A program made the translations under genes and the position numbers. Positions 8,445 through 17,148 of a DNA stretch of 64,000 bases are shown piece by piece (positions within the stretch are counted from its first letter, which is position 1; every line of letters starts with the position of its first letter). The notes under the pieces were generated by a model. It was given only the letters and a program-made list of their open reading frames with translations, was not told where the DNA came from and searched no databases. The DNA lies in the NCBI GenBank assembly GCA_036478595.1, contig JAZGEF010000009.1:89041-153040 (forward strand). The letters run 5' to 3'. Source of the stretch: Granulosicoccus sp036478595. GTDB lineage: Bacteria; Pseudomonadota; Gammaproteobacteria; Granulosicoccales; Granulosicoccaceae.

Positions 8445-9257
8445 ATGCCAGAGCTACCAGAAGTAGAAACAACACGCCGCGGCATTGAACCGTTTTTACA
8501 TAACAAGCAAATTAAATCAGTAGAGGTGCACAACAGCAGCTTGAGATGGCCTGTACCACAAACCATTACGCGCTTGGCCGATGCCCGAGTGCAGCATGTT
8601 GGCCGCCGCGGTAAGTACATTGTGCTCACTAACAAGCTAGGCTCCGCCATTATTCACTTAGGCATGTCTGGCAGCTTACGTATCGACAAACTATCGATAC
8701 CGAAACGTAAACATGATCACGTGGAGTTGTTGCTCGCCAATAAACAAGTCATTCGTTTTCATGACCCACGCAGGTTCGGTTGTTTCTTATGGCATGAAGG
8801 CCCAGCAGAAGAACACTCGCTATTGGCTAAGCTGGGCCCAGAACCATTAGCCAATCAGTTCAATAGTGAGTATCTGTTTACTGCGACCCGCAAACGCAAT
8901 GTGCCCATCAAAGCACTAATCATGAACAGCCAAGTGGTGGTAGGCGTAGGTAATATCTACGCCAGCGAGGCGTTGTTTATGTCTGGCATCAGACCAGGCA
9001 AAACTGCCAGGCGATTGAGCCGTAAAGAGGCTGAAGCACTGTGCAAAGCGATACGCGATGTATTACAAAAATCAATCGAAAAAGGTGGCACCACGTTACG
9101 CGACTTTATTAATAGCGATGGCGAACCAGGTTACTTTGCTCAGTCCCTATTCGTTTATGGCAGGGAGGGCGAACCGTGCCAGATGTGCAAAGCGCCCATT
9201 AAAAAGACAGTGATGGCACAGCGATCTACGTTTTATTGCCCGGCGTGTCAGCGTTAG
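8445..9257 (+). CDS. mutM: Formamidopyrimidine-DNA glycosylase MutM (Fpg)
   Basis: The product must start MPELPEVET, because the N-terminal proline is the catalytic nucleophile. That fixes the start at ATG 8445 rather than an upstream in-frame ATG. The 270-residue protein keeps Glu3, the conserved lysine in VGRRGKYIVL, the helix-two-turn-helix region (VVGVGNIYASEALF) and the C-terminal four-cysteine zinc finger (CQMC and CPAC). It removes oxidised purines such as 8-oxoguanine and nicks abasic sites. Its last 32 bp overlap the convergent ferredoxin gene. Confidence 0.95.
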   Translation: MPELPEVETTRRGIEPFLHNKQIKSVEVHNSSLRWPVPQTITRLADARVQHVGRRGKYIVLTNKLGSAIIHLGMSGSLRIDKLSIPKRKHDHVELLLANKQVIRFHDPRRFGCFLWHEGPAEEHSLLAKLGPEPLANQFNSEYLFTATRKRNVPIKALIMNSQVVVGVGNIYASEALFMSGIRPGKTARRLSRKEAEALCKAIRDVLQKSIEKGGTTLRDFINSDGEPGYFAQSLFVYGREGEPCQMCKAPIKKTVMAQRSTFYCPACQR

Positions 9258-9507
9258 CCGCTGCTTTCATTAGCCCTTCATATTTTAGCTGCAACTGATC
9301 TTTCGATTCGGGATTACCAGCATCAACTAATATGCATTCCACTGGGCACACGATAGTGCATTGAGATTCATCAAAGTGGCCTACGCATTCAGTACACAAG
9401 TGCGCGTGGATCTCGTAGATTTCCTCACCCATATAGATTGCATCGTTCGGGCACTCAGGCTCACACACATCGCAATTAATACATTCATCGGTTATATACA
9501 GCGCCAT
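9226..9507 (-). CDS. YfhL-type 2[4Fe-4S] ferredoxin
   Basis: The 93-residue protein has two cluster motifs: CINCDVCEPECP and CTECVGHFDESQCTIVCP. The second has an insertion between its cysteines, as in the YfhL/Allochromatium-type bacterial ferredoxins with a C-terminal extension. It is a cytosolic one-electron carrier of very low potential. It lies 6 bp after coaD on the same strand, the common gammaproteobacterial coaD-ferredoxin pair, and overlaps the 3' end of mutM by 32 bp in convergent orientation. Confidence 0.93.
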   Translation of the reverse strand: MALYITDECINCDVCEPECPNDAIYMGEEIYEIHAHLCTECVGHFDESQCTIVCPVECILVDAGNPESKDQLQLKYEGLMKAAANADTPGNKT

Positions 9508-9513
9508 CGTAAC

Positions 9514-10014
9514 TTAGCTCGCTTCAGCTTGTCGCTTGCTAGTAAACGCATCAACTACTAAGGGATGCACAAACTCGGCATACTCACCGCCATGAGATTC
9601 AATCTCACGCACAATGCTAGATGATAAGAATGTGTAGTCCTGCGAGGCTGCGATAAATACGGTTTCTATGCGGGATGCTAGATGCCGGTTAACGGCGGCT
9701 ATTTGTACTTCGTATTCAAAATCAGATATTGCACGCAAGCCACGCACAATAACATTGGCTTCAACCTTGGCAGCAAACTCAACCAGCAATCCATTAAACG
9801 GTTGCACAGTAACGTTGGGTAGGTCACTTAAAATTTCTCGCGCCATATCAACACGCTCATCAAGCGAGAAGTAGGGGCGTTTGTTTGGATTGGCAGCCAC
9901 CCCAATGATGAGGTCGTCAAACATCTTGCTGGCGCGTTGCGCCACATCAACATGCCCAACTGTCATTGGGTCAAAGGTGCCCGGATATATCGCAGTAACC
10001 TGTATCAAAACCAT
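9514..10014 (-). CDS. coaD: Phosphopantetheine adenylyltransferase
   Basis: The 166-residue protein has the nucleotidyltransferase motif YPGTFDPMTVGHVDV (T/HxGH) and the second conserved motif FLSSSIVREI. It transfers AMP from ATP to 4'-phosphopantetheine, the penultimate step of coenzyme A synthesis. The start is ATG at 10014; the core begins a few residues later (VTAIYPG), so a slightly later start cannot be excluded. It is followed by the ferredoxin gene and preceded by rsmD on the same strand, a standard neighbourhood. Confidence 0.95.
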   Translation of the reverse strand: MVLIQVTAIYPGTFDPMTVGHVDVAQRASKMFDDLIIGVAANPNKRPYFSLDERVDMAREILSDLPNVTVQPFNGLLVEFAAKVEANVIVRGLRAISDFEYEVQIAAVNRHLASRIETVFIAASQDYTFLSSSIVREIESHGGEYAEFVHPLVVDAFTSKRQAEAS

Positions 10015-10086
10015 TACTCTCTTGACGATTCATAAGTTTGAGTGAAAACGGCCACTTACGCAACGATTCAGACGGCTGTGTGAGTG

Positions 10087-10686
10087 TTAATCGGCCCTAA
10101 CAGCGGTGAATTGAAATAATCTCGCATTCACATCCCCTGTAGTCTTTTGTTTTAAGAGGGTAAAGCCTGCAGGAGGCACCGCCACTTGCTTGGCACTACT
10201 CTCCAAATAAACTAGCCCACCTTCGCTCAAGTGGGCAGGCAGCAATGGCAGTATCGCATCAAGTAAACCGTCCTGAAATGGTGGATCAACAAAGATCACA
10301 TCAAAAAAAATACTATTATCGTTTAAAAATTGCTCAGCCGAGGTTGTATGCAAAGTGATCAAATTTTGTGCATCAAGCCGCTCAATTTGGCTTGCCAACC
10401 GTTTAGCAGCCAAGCGATCACGCTCGACCAACACTACCTGCTCTGCATATCTGGACGCCGACTCAAAACCAAGCCCTCCGCTGCCAGCAAACAAATCCAA
10501 GCAACGGCTACCCGCAATATTAGGCTGCAACCAGTTGAATAGCATCTCCTTGACCCGATCACCTGTTGGTCGCAAACCTTCCACATCTTCAACCACTAGC
10601 TGTCGCCCACGCCAAAGCCCGGCAATGATGCGGGTCTTGCCCTGACGACCTTTCGTCGTTGAACTACGTTTAGCTCTGTTAACCAT
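10087..10686 (-). CDS. rsmD: 16S rRNA (guanine966-N2)-methyltransferase RsmD
   Basis: The 199-residue protein shows RIIAGLWRGRQL, the conserved GLRPTGDRVKEMLFNWL, the SAM-binding LDLFAGSGGLGFE and the N2-methyltransferase catalytic motif VDPPF. It methylates G966 of 16S rRNA in assembled 30S subunits. It is transcribed away from ftsY, the usual rsmD/ftsY divergent arrangement. A basic N-terminal tail (KRSSTTKGRQGKTR) precedes the core. Confidence 0.95.
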   Translation of the reverse strand: MVNRAKRSSTTKGRQGKTRIIAGLWRGRQLVVEDVEGLRPTGDRVKEMLFNWLQPNIAGSRCLDLFAGSGGLGFESASRYAEQVVLVERDRLAAKRLASQIERLDAQNLITLHTTSAEQFLNDNSIFFDVIFVDPPFQDGLLDAILPLLPAHLSEGGLVYLESSAKQVAVPPAGFTLLKQKTTGDVNARLFQFTAVRAD

Positions 10687-10739
10687 GCGTCAATGGTACG
10701 ATATCCGACCGCCACACACCCACTTGATATGATAGAAAC

Positions 10740-11720
10740 ATGGGCATGTTCAGCTTTCTGAAGCGCCAGAAGAAAAATCCAGCTACCGTAGATGAGGGAC
10801 AAGCAGAACTGTCTCAGAAGCTAGATCGTACCCGCTCGCGCTTTCGTGACAACCTGTTTGGGTTTTTCACTGGCAGCAAGCAAATTGATGCCGACTTGCT
10901 CGAAGAGCTAGAGAGCCAGCTAATCATGGCGGATGTCGGTGTTGATGCCACCCAGCGCGTGATGGATGCAATTAATCAAAAAGTAAAAAAGGACCAACTG
11001 GCCGATGCAGACGCGCTGCGTGCCCTAGTGCGCGAACAGCTAGTGAGTATTTTGCGCACGGTTGAACATCCCTTGGAGCTCCCCGAACAATCAAGCCCCT
11101 TCGTCATCTTAGTGGTCGGGGTTAATGGCTCGGGCAAAACCACGACCATTGGCAAACTAGCAAAACAACTGCTTGATGGTGGGCAGAGCGTGATGCTGGC
11201 TGCTGGCGATACTTTTCGAGCGGCAGCTGTAGAGCAACTCCAAACCTGGGGCGAGCGTAACGACGTACCAGTGGTTGCGCAATCCACTGGCGCTGATTCT
11301 GCCTCTGTTATTTTTGATGCGCTACAATCTGCCACTGCGCGCAATATTGATGTGTTAATCGCCGATACAGCGGGTAGGCTGCACACTCAAGCAGGCTTGA
11401 TGGACGAGCTAGTAAAGGTCAAACGCGTGCTCGGCAAGATCGATAACACCGCGCCTCACGAGACACTAATAGTACTAGATGGCGGCACCGGGCAAAATGC
11501 GCTCAATCAAGCGGAAGCATTTAACAAAGCAATGCAACTCGATGGCATGGTAGTGACTAAACTTGATGGCACAGCAAAGGGTGGAGTGGTTTTTGCGATA
11601 GCCGAGAAAACCGGCATTCCTATCCGCTTTATCGGCGTTGGTGAGCAAGTGAACGATCTGGAAGTATTTGAAGCAACCCGCTTTGTCGATGCACTGATTG
11701 GCGGGCGGCAAGACACCTAG
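10740..11720 (+). CDS. ftsY: Signal recognition particle receptor FtsY
   Basis: The 326-residue SRP GTPase has a helical N domain (about residues 25-110) and a G domain. The G domain contains the P-loop GVNGSGKTTTIGKL near residue 127, DTFRAAAVEQL, the DTAGR motif and the TKLDGTAKGG motif. Unlike E. coli FtsY it lacks a long acidic N-terminal A domain. It is the membrane receptor that brings ribosome-nascent chain complexes to SecYEG. No Shine-Dalgarno sequence is visible, and a TATGAT box ends only 6 bp before the ATG, so a leaderless transcript is possible. It heads the ftsY-ftsE-ftsX block. Confidence 0.96.
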   Translation: MGMFSFLKRQKKNPATVDEGQAELSQKLDRTRSRFRDNLFGFFTGSKQIDADLLEELESQLIMADVGVDATQRVMDAINQKVKKDQLADADALRALVREQLVSILRTVEHPLELPEQSSPFVILVVGVNGSGKTTTIGKLAKQLLDGGQSVMLAAGDTFRAAAVEQLQTWGERNDVPVVAQSTGADSASVIFDALQSATARNIDVLIADTAGRLHTQAGLMDELVKVKRVLGKIDNTAPHETLIVLDGGTGQNALNQAEAFNKAMQLDGMVVTKLDGTAKGGVVFAIAEKTGIPIRFIGVGEQVNDLEVFEATRFVDALIGGRQDT

Positions 11721-11754
11721 GCCGTAACGCCGGCCCTTGGCAAAGACAATAACC

Positions 11755-12465
11755 ATGATCCAATTCGAAAACGTAAGCCTTGAGTATGATCCCGGACGAT
11801 TCGCCGTTCGCGATGTATCCTTTCGTATTCCATCCGGCTCGTTTACGTTTGTGACCGGGCATTCAGGCGCAGGCAAAAGCTCCTTGCTCAAACTAACAGC
11901 ACGTCTTGTCAAACCAACCGAAGGTAGCATCAAAGTCGGTGGCATCGATTTTTCCAAACTTAAAGCCCGCCACGAACCCGCACTACGCCAGCAAATGGGT
12001 TTAGTGTTTCAAGACAACCAACTACTGCCGGACCGAAACGTCTTCGACAACATTGCCCTACCTTTAGTGATAGGTGGTTATAAATATGAAGACATCAAGA
12101 AACGCGTATCAGCGGCTCTTGATCGTGTAGGCTTAGCCCACAAGGCTCTCGAAAGGCCTTTATCGTTATCCGGCGGTGAACAACAACGCGTTGGCATTGC
12201 CCGCGCGGTTGTAGCACGGCCTAAGTTATTGTTGGCTGACGAACCTACTGGCAACCTAGATGCAGAAATAAGTGCCGACATTATGAAGCTGCTGATGCAA
12301 TTTAATTCATCAGGTGTCACCGTGCTAGTTGCCACGCACGATAGTGGCTTACTCGATAACTTCGATTTCCCAAAGCTCACAATAAGGCAGGGCCGCTTAG
12401 TTGATGTGCATCCGGGTACGCGTAAAGGCTCAACCATACGCGATCGCCAAGCCTACACGGAGTAA
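11755..12465 (+). CDS. ftsE: Cell division ATP-binding protein FtsE
   Basis: From ATG 11755 the product is 236 residues starting MIQFENVSLEYDPGRFAVRD, typical of FtsE. It has Walker A (TGHSGAGKSS), the Q-loop (MGLVFQDNQLLPD), the signature LSGGEQQRVGIARA and Walker B (LLLADEPTGNLD). With FtsX it forms an ABC-type complex at the divisome that activates periplasmic murein hydrolases through EnvC-like proteins. An in-frame TTG 18 bp upstream is an unlikely start. The C-terminus is extended relative to E. coli FtsE (222 residues). Confidence 0.95.
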   Translation: MIQFENVSLEYDPGRFAVRDVSFRIPSGSFTFVTGHSGAGKSSLLKLTARLVKPTEGSIKVGGIDFSKLKARHEPALRQQMGLVFQDNQLLPDRNVFDNIALPLVIGGYKYEDIKKRVSAALDRVGLAHKALERPLSLSGGEQQRVGIARAVVARPKLLLADEPTGNLDAEISADIMKLLMQFNSSGVTVLVATHDSGLLDNFDFPKLTIRQGRLVDVHPGTRKGSTIRDRQAYTE

Positions 12466-12477
12466 ACCGCTATTAGC

Positions 12478-13476
12478 ATGCAGAAAAAAGTCGCGTCGCG
12501 CGCAGCTAAACCAAGCGCCTCTGCGCAAAAAGGCAGTGCTGCCGGTAAGCAATGGACTTACGGCAAGCGCGGATATGCATTAGCACAAAGCTTGCGGCAA
12601 TTAACCCAGCGTAAGTTTTCCAGCTTGGTCACTCTAGCAGTACTAGGAATAACGCTTGCCCTGCCCGCCCTATTTTTATTCTCTGCTCAAGCCGTACAAC
12701 AGCTAGCAACGCAAAACATTGATGACGAAAGCCTTACGCTTTATTTAAGGCTCGACACAGCCGATCTTGATGGAGCCGCGCTGGCACAAACTCTATTAGG
12801 TAAGCCGGGCATTCAAAAAACTCGTTTTATTTCACGTGATGAAGCCTTAGCTACTTTCCAGGCTAAAACTGATATTGGCAATGCTTTAGAAGCGCTGGGT
12901 GATAATCCATTGCCGTCAGCCATTGTGGTATACCCAGTGAAGCAGCAAGCTGATGCTACGGCGATCAAGCGTTTATCAAAACAATTGTTATCACTACCCG
13001 AAGTGCAGCGTGTGCAATATGATTTGCGTTGGGTGCAGCGTTTACAGGCTGCCGTCAAACTCATCCAAAACGTGGGTTGGATATTGGCAGGCTTTCTAAC
13101 ACTTACCGCACTCTTAGTTATCGGCAACACAATCAGATTAGAGCTACTGCGTCGCCAGCCAGAGCTTGACGTTGCAAAGTTACTTGGCGCTGGCACCAGC
13201 TTTTTGCATAGACCCTTGCTTTACACCGGTGCGCTCTACGGCTTCCTCGGTGGCCTAGTGGGGTCCTGTCTAGCCATCTACGCTTTCAGTAAAATTAAAA
13301 CGCCTGCAGACCAGCTCTCCCATCTGTACGCCAGTACCTTCAAGCTGACAATGCCAAGTGCGTCACAGTTTTTAACGTTCCTGATAGTGGCTACTTTACT
13401 GGGTTGGCTGGGTGCTTTGATCTCCCTGTACAGTCCGTCACGAAAGTTAATACCTTCAAGACGAACTGGAATGTGA
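12478..13476 (+). CDS. ftsX: Cell division protein FtsX
   Basis: The 332-residue protein has a basic cytoplasmic N-terminus, a first membrane segment (about residues 55-75), an extracytoplasmic domain containing DDESLTLYLRLD and KPGIQKTRFISRDEAL, and three more membrane helices. The sequence ELDVAKLLGAG is the typical coupling region of FtsX. It is the membrane partner of FtsE and lies 12 bp downstream of it. The order ftsY-ftsE-ftsX-rpoH is conserved in Gammaproteobacteria. Confidence 0.95.
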   Translation: MQKKVASRAAKPSASAQKGSAAGKQWTYGKRGYALAQSLRQLTQRKFSSLVTLAVLGITLALPALFLFSAQAVQQLATQNIDDESLTLYLRLDTADLDGAALAQTLLGKPGIQKTRFISRDEALATFQAKTDIGNALEALGDNPLPSAIVVYPVKQQADATAIKRLSKQLLSLPEVQRVQYDLRWVQRLQAAVKLIQNVGWILAGFLTLTALLVIGNTIRLELLRRQPELDVAKLLGAGTSFLHRPLLYTGALYGFLGGLVGSCLAIYAFSKIKTPADQLSHLYASTFKLTMPSASQFLTFLIVATLLGWLGALISLYSPSRKLIPSRRTGM

Positions 13477-13569
13477 CATCTAACTATTTGATTTAAATAA
13501 ATATTTTATAGTACCACTGCATTACTATTACCCAGAAGCCCTTCAGAAATCGGGGAACTTAGCCGATCT

Positions 13570-13599
13570 TTAGCACTCTATGGTTGCGAGTGCTAAAAT
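13570..13599 (+). promoter_or_regulatory. CIRCE operator (HrcA-binding site) overlapping a putative rpoH promoter
   Basis: Bases 13570-13596 read TTAGCACTC, nine spacer bases, then GAGTGCTAA: a perfect match to the consensus CIRCE inverted repeat. A plausible promoter is embedded in it, with TTAGCA at 13570-13575 and TAAAAT at 13594-13599 (18-bp spacer). The rpoH ATG lies 30 bp after the box, preceded by a GGGAG ribosome-binding site. The position suggests HrcA represses rpoH. hrcA itself is not in this window. Confidence 0.85.
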
Positions 13600-13629
13600 T
13601 ACGGTTGGAATGACAACCGGGAGAAAACA

Positions 13630-14496
13630 ATGAGTAATGCCCTTACAGTCAATAAAAAAGCGATGGCCCTACCCGCATTAGCGGATGACCTAAATGGTTA
13701 CATGGCCAAGATCGCCAATATCGAGCTATTGACTCCTGCTGAGGAACAGTCCTTAGCCCGTCGCTTGCGCGAATCAGAAGATCTAGACGCTGCCCGTCAG
13801 TTGGTTATGTCGCAACTGCGCTTCGTCGTGCATATTGCGCGCAGCTACAAAGGCTATGGCCTGCCCATCGCGGACCTAGTCCAAGAGGGCAATATCGGCC
13901 TGATGAAAGCGGTTAAGCGATTCGATCCTGATGTCGGTGTACGCCTGATCTCTTTTGCGGTTCATTGGATCCGCGCTGAGATTCACGAGTACGTGATCCG
14001 CAACTGGCGCATCGTTAAAGTTGCTACCACTAAAGCACAACGCAAATTGTTTTTTAAATTGCGAAGTGCTAAAAAAGAGCTGAACTGGTTTAGCCAGAAC
14101 GAAGTGCACGCGGTAGCTAAAGACTTAGGTGTTGAGCCCGCTGTAGTAATGGAAATGGAATCACGCATGCACGGTCACGACAATGCATTTGATGCACCCG
14201 TTGGTGTTAGCGATGAGCGCGCCTTTGCACCAGCAGATATGTTGCACAAAGATGACGACGATCCATCAGCCCTTCTTGAAGAGCATGATGATCATATTCG
14301 AGCACTAGATGGTTTAGCTGCTGGCTTAGAGATCCTTGACGATCGTAGTCGCACCATTTTGCAGCGTCGATGGTTAGAGGACGGCAAGTCAACTTTGCAC
14401 GAGCTGGCTGATGAATACGGTGTATCCGCCGAACGCATCAGACAGATCGAAAAAGCGGCGATGAAGAAAATCAAAGGCCATTTAATGGCTCACTAA
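13630..14496 (+). CDS. rpoH: RNA polymerase heat-shock sigma factor RpoH (sigma-32)
   Basis: The 288-residue sigma-70 family protein carries the RpoH box (QRKLFFKLR, residues about 137-145), region 2 with DLVQEGNIGLMKAVKRFDPD and SFAVHWIRAEIHEYVIRNWR, and region 4 ending RIRQIEKAAMKKIKGHL. It directs transcription of chaperone and protease genes. The probable 5' leader is only about 25 nt, too short for the long folded leader that acts as an RNA thermosensor in E. coli. The CIRCE box upstream instead suggests transcriptional control by HrcA. A strong terminator follows. Confidence 0.97.
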   Translation: MSNALTVNKKAMALPALADDLNGYMAKIANIELLTPAEEQSLARRLRESEDLDAARQLVMSQLRFVVHIARSYKGYGLPIADLVQEGNIGLMKAVKRFDPDVGVRLISFAVHWIRAEIHEYVIRNWRIVKVATTKAQRKLFFKLRSAKKELNWFSQNEVHAVAKDLGVEPAVVMEMESRMHGHDNAFDAPVGVSDERAFAPADMLHKDDDDPSALLEEHDDHIRALDGLAAGLEILDDRSRTILQRRWLEDGKSTLHELADEYGVSAERIRQIEKAAMKKIKGHLMAH

Positions 14497-14545
14497 TCAT
14501 CACTCACTTGGCATCACGCTTAGAACTAAGCTTCCGCTACGAATC

Positions 14546-14572
14546 AAGCCGCCTACTGGGCGGCTTTTTTTT
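14546..14572 (+). terminator. Intrinsic terminator of rpoH
   Basis: GC-rich hairpin AGCCGCC / GGCGGCT with a short loop, followed by eight T residues, 50 bp after the rpoH stop codon. Confidence 0.9.
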
Positions 14573-14613
14573 GCCTGTGATATAAGTATGAGAACGCCTG
14601 CGGGATACAAGCC

Positions 14614-15435
14614 ATGACTCAAGCGACAAAAGCTGCACGCTTTGTAGCGCTACACGAAAGCCCAGACTTGTTTGTACTGCCCAATCCGTGGGATCCAGGC
14701 TCGGCAAAGATTCTGGCCTCGCTTGGTTATAAGGCGCTAGCCACCACCAGCGCAGGTTACGCATTCTCGCAAGGCAAAATAGATGCGGTGGGATCAATAT
14801 CGCGCGAGGAGGCAATGGTTCATGCTCGAGTGATCGTTGATGCAACGCCATTACCTGTTTCTGCTGATCTTGAAAACGGTTACGGTGATTCCCCCGAAGC
14901 TGTGCAAGAAACTATAAAGGCAGCCTATGAAGCAGGCTTAGTGGGTTGCACTATTGAAGACACCAGCGGTGACCCAAACAAGCCGATATATGATTCGCAG
15001 CAAGCGATAGAACGAATCATCGCTGCGGTTGAAACAGTACGTGCGCTACCCACACCTTTTGTATTAACTGCACGTGCAGAAAACTATTTGCATGGCCGCC
15101 CTGACCTCGACGACACGCTTCTGCGCTTGCACGGGTACGAGGCTGCGGGTGCTGATGTTATGTATGCTCCTGGCTTACCTGACCTTGCCACTATCAAAAC
15201 GGTTTGCGACACCATCAATAAGCCTATTAACGTAGTTGCAGGTATACGCCCGAAAGGCGCAAGCATTGATGATTACAAAGCCTGCGGAGTGAAGCGTGTA
15301 AGCCTGGGATCATCGCTTGCAAGATTAGCATTCGGCGCAGCGATTAACGCTTCTCGCAATCTAATTGAGACAGACTCCTTTGCAGCGTTTGATGACGCTG
15401 CTTCATTTGCAGATATTGAATCGTTGTTGCAATAG
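14614..15435 (+). CDS. Isocitrate lyase/PEP mutase-family protein
   Basis: The 273-residue TIM-barrel protein contains FVLPNPWDPGSAKILASLGYKALATTSAG near the start, the metal-binding segment PVSADLENGYGDSPE, GCTIEDTSGD and LTARAENYL. These are landmarks of the ICL/PEPM superfamily. Members cleave or form C-C or C-P bonds next to a carboxylate (oxaloacetate hydrolase or decarboxylase, carboxyphosphonoenolpyruvate mutase and similar). The true substrate cannot be read from the sequence; the KKCGH motif of isocitrate lyases is absent. The next gene, a methyltransferase, starts 11 bp downstream with a clear AGGAG site, so they form an operon. Confidence 0.83.
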   Translation: MTQATKAARFVALHESPDLFVLPNPWDPGSAKILASLGYKALATTSAGYAFSQGKIDAVGSISREEAMVHARVIVDATPLPVSADLENGYGDSPEAVQETIKAAYEAGLVGCTIEDTSGDPNKPIYDSQQAIERIIAAVETVRALPTPFVLTARAENYLHGRPDLDDTLLRLHGYEAAGADVMYAPGLPDLATIKTVCDTINKPINVVAGIRPKGASIDDYKACGVKRVSLGSSLARLAFGAAINASRNLIETDSFAAFDDAASFADIESLLQ

Positions 15436-15446
15436 GAGAAAAATCA

Positions 15447-16073
15447 ATGCACGAAAATGAGCTTCTCGATGTTTACAACGCCAACACGCTCGATGAACAA
15501 AAAAAAGCCTACGATAACTGGGCCGACAACTACGAACGCGATCTATTTGCCATGGGGTATCGATTACCAGGAATTATCGCTGCGGTGTTTACCCGATTTG
15601 TTAACGTCGATGCCGGGCCTATACTAGATGCGGGTTGCGGCGGCGGCGTGCAAGCTGAACCATTGGCTTTGCTCGGTTATAAAAATATTACTGGCATCGA
15701 TCTATCAGTAGGAATGCTCGAAATAGCCAAACAGAAAAATTTATATGCAGAGCTTCGCCAAATGACATTAGGAGATCATCTAGACTTTCCTGATAACACC
15801 TTCTCTGCAGTTATCTCTGCAGGCACGATTACGCCAGGCCATGCGCCACCTGAGACCTTCGATGAATTAGTACGCGTGACGAAAAAAGATGCGTTGATCG
15901 TGTTTAGCTTAAGAGTAGATGATGACCAAGAACCCGCTTACCCCGCGTATATTAAGCAGCTAGAATCCTCTGGGCAGTGGAGCAATATATTTAGCACGCC
16001 GGATTTTCACACAATGCCTTATGGCGAACCAACCGTCCGCAACTGTGTGCACGTTTACCAGGTTACAACTTAA
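15447..16073 (+). CDS. Class I SAM-dependent methyltransferase
   Basis: The 208-residue protein has the SAM-binding motif I ILDAGCGGGVQAEPLALLG, motif II NITGIDLSVGMLEIAKQK and the following AVISAGTITPGHAP, which places it in the Methyltransf_11/25-type fold. A preceding segment (EQKKAYDNWADNYERD) is typical of small-molecule methyltransferases related to the Williams-Beuren syndrome gene 27 type. Substrate unknown. It is co-transcribed with the ICL/PEPM gene and ends 8 bp before the end of the degraded sensor kinase on the other strand. Confidence 0.82.
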   Translation: MHENELLDVYNANTLDEQKKAYDNWADNYERDLFAMGYRLPGIIAAVFTRFVNVDAGPILDAGCGGGVQAEPLALLGYKNITGIDLSVGMLEIAKQKNLYAELRQMTLGDHLDFPDNTFSAVISAGTITPGHAPPETFDELVRVTKKDALIVFSLRVDDDQEPAYPAYIKQLESSGQWSNIFSTPDFHTMPYGEPTVRNCVHVYQVTT

Positions 16074-16080
16074 CAAAAGA

Positions 16081-17148
16081 CTACACGCACTCACCCACTT
16101 GCTTAAAGCGTAGTTCAAATCGCACCCTGGCTCGTTATCGCATACGTCGATATTGCCACAGTGTAGATCACTGATCGCTTTAACCATGCTTAGCCCTAGG
16201 CCGGTGCCTGGAGTAGTACGACTGGCTTCTACCCGATACAAGCGCCGGAAGATTTTTTCCCGGCCAGCTTCTGGGATACCTGGGCCGTTATCGCCAACAC
16301 TAATCAATATGTTGGCACCTACTTGGGTGGCTGCCAAAACAATACGAGTGCCGTCACCACAATGCCCGAGGGAATTTTCGATCAAGTTAACCAACATCTG
16401 CATCAGTAAATCTCTATCGCCCATCATCGTAACGGCGCCGGTGACTGAGCAATCGTCTATTGTTAACGTTTGCCCGGCTTCTTGAACCACTGGCGAGTAC
16501 ACGTCGGCAACAGAATGGATTAATGCACAGATATCGAGCGTTTTAAATTGCGCTCGGCGGGCGCCTGCTTCGATTTGCGCAATACGCAGTAACGCTTCAA
16601 ACGTTGAATTGATGTTCTCAGCTTCGTCTAGTGCCCTTTCTAGTGATTCATCAGGGCTGCCTGACTCATCCTGACGGCGCGCAGCTTCTTCAAGATTGAT
16701 ATACAATCGATTGAGCGGTGTTTTTAAATCGTGCGCAATATCAGAACTCACTTGCTTCATGCCATCAACAGTGCCTTTTAAGCGATCAAGTGCATCATTC
16801 ATTTTGATGGACAGCTGATCGATATCATCACCAGAGCTACCTATTGGCAAACGTGCATCCAAGTTGCCAGCTGCAACGTTGTCTATGGATTGACTAATGC
16901 TGCCGATACGGCGGTTAAAACAATACGGGAGTTTTGTTACCCGACACACGCAAGGCTTTGACTAACGACAAGCCATCCATCCCAGGCAGCATGCGATCAA
17001 CGATTAAGACGTCATAAGGGGTTTGGATAGCTTGGACCATTCCTTCTTTGCCATTTTCGAGCACGTCCACCACATGGCCCACTTCAGTTAAACCCTTAAA
17101 GGCGTAGCTTGCTGTGGAAGGATCATCTTCGATCAACAAAATATGCAT
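16081..17148 (-). pseudogene. Degraded two-component system: response regulator receiver joined by deletion to a sensor histidine kinase
   Basis: From ATG 17148 the minus strand encodes an OmpR-type receiver start (MHILLIEDDPSTASYAFKG, with the phospho-Asp region VLIVDRMLPGMDGL), which stops after NKTPVLF at 16915. The rest of the receiver and the DNA-binding domain are missing. A second frame picks up immediately in the HAMP region of a histidine kinase (RRIGSISQSIDNVAAGNLDAR), followed by the H-box SSDIAHDLKTPLNRLY and the N, G1 and G2 boxes (NLIENSLGH, DNGPGIP, GTGLGLS). The sensor and membrane part is missing. Near the end a one-base deletion after NEPG shifts the frame; in the other frame VRFELRFKQVGECV follows, ending at a TAG at 16081. 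The locus therefore carries one large deletion and one frameshift and is not functional. The 290 bp between it and the glucanase gene show nothing recognisable. Confidence 0.85.
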
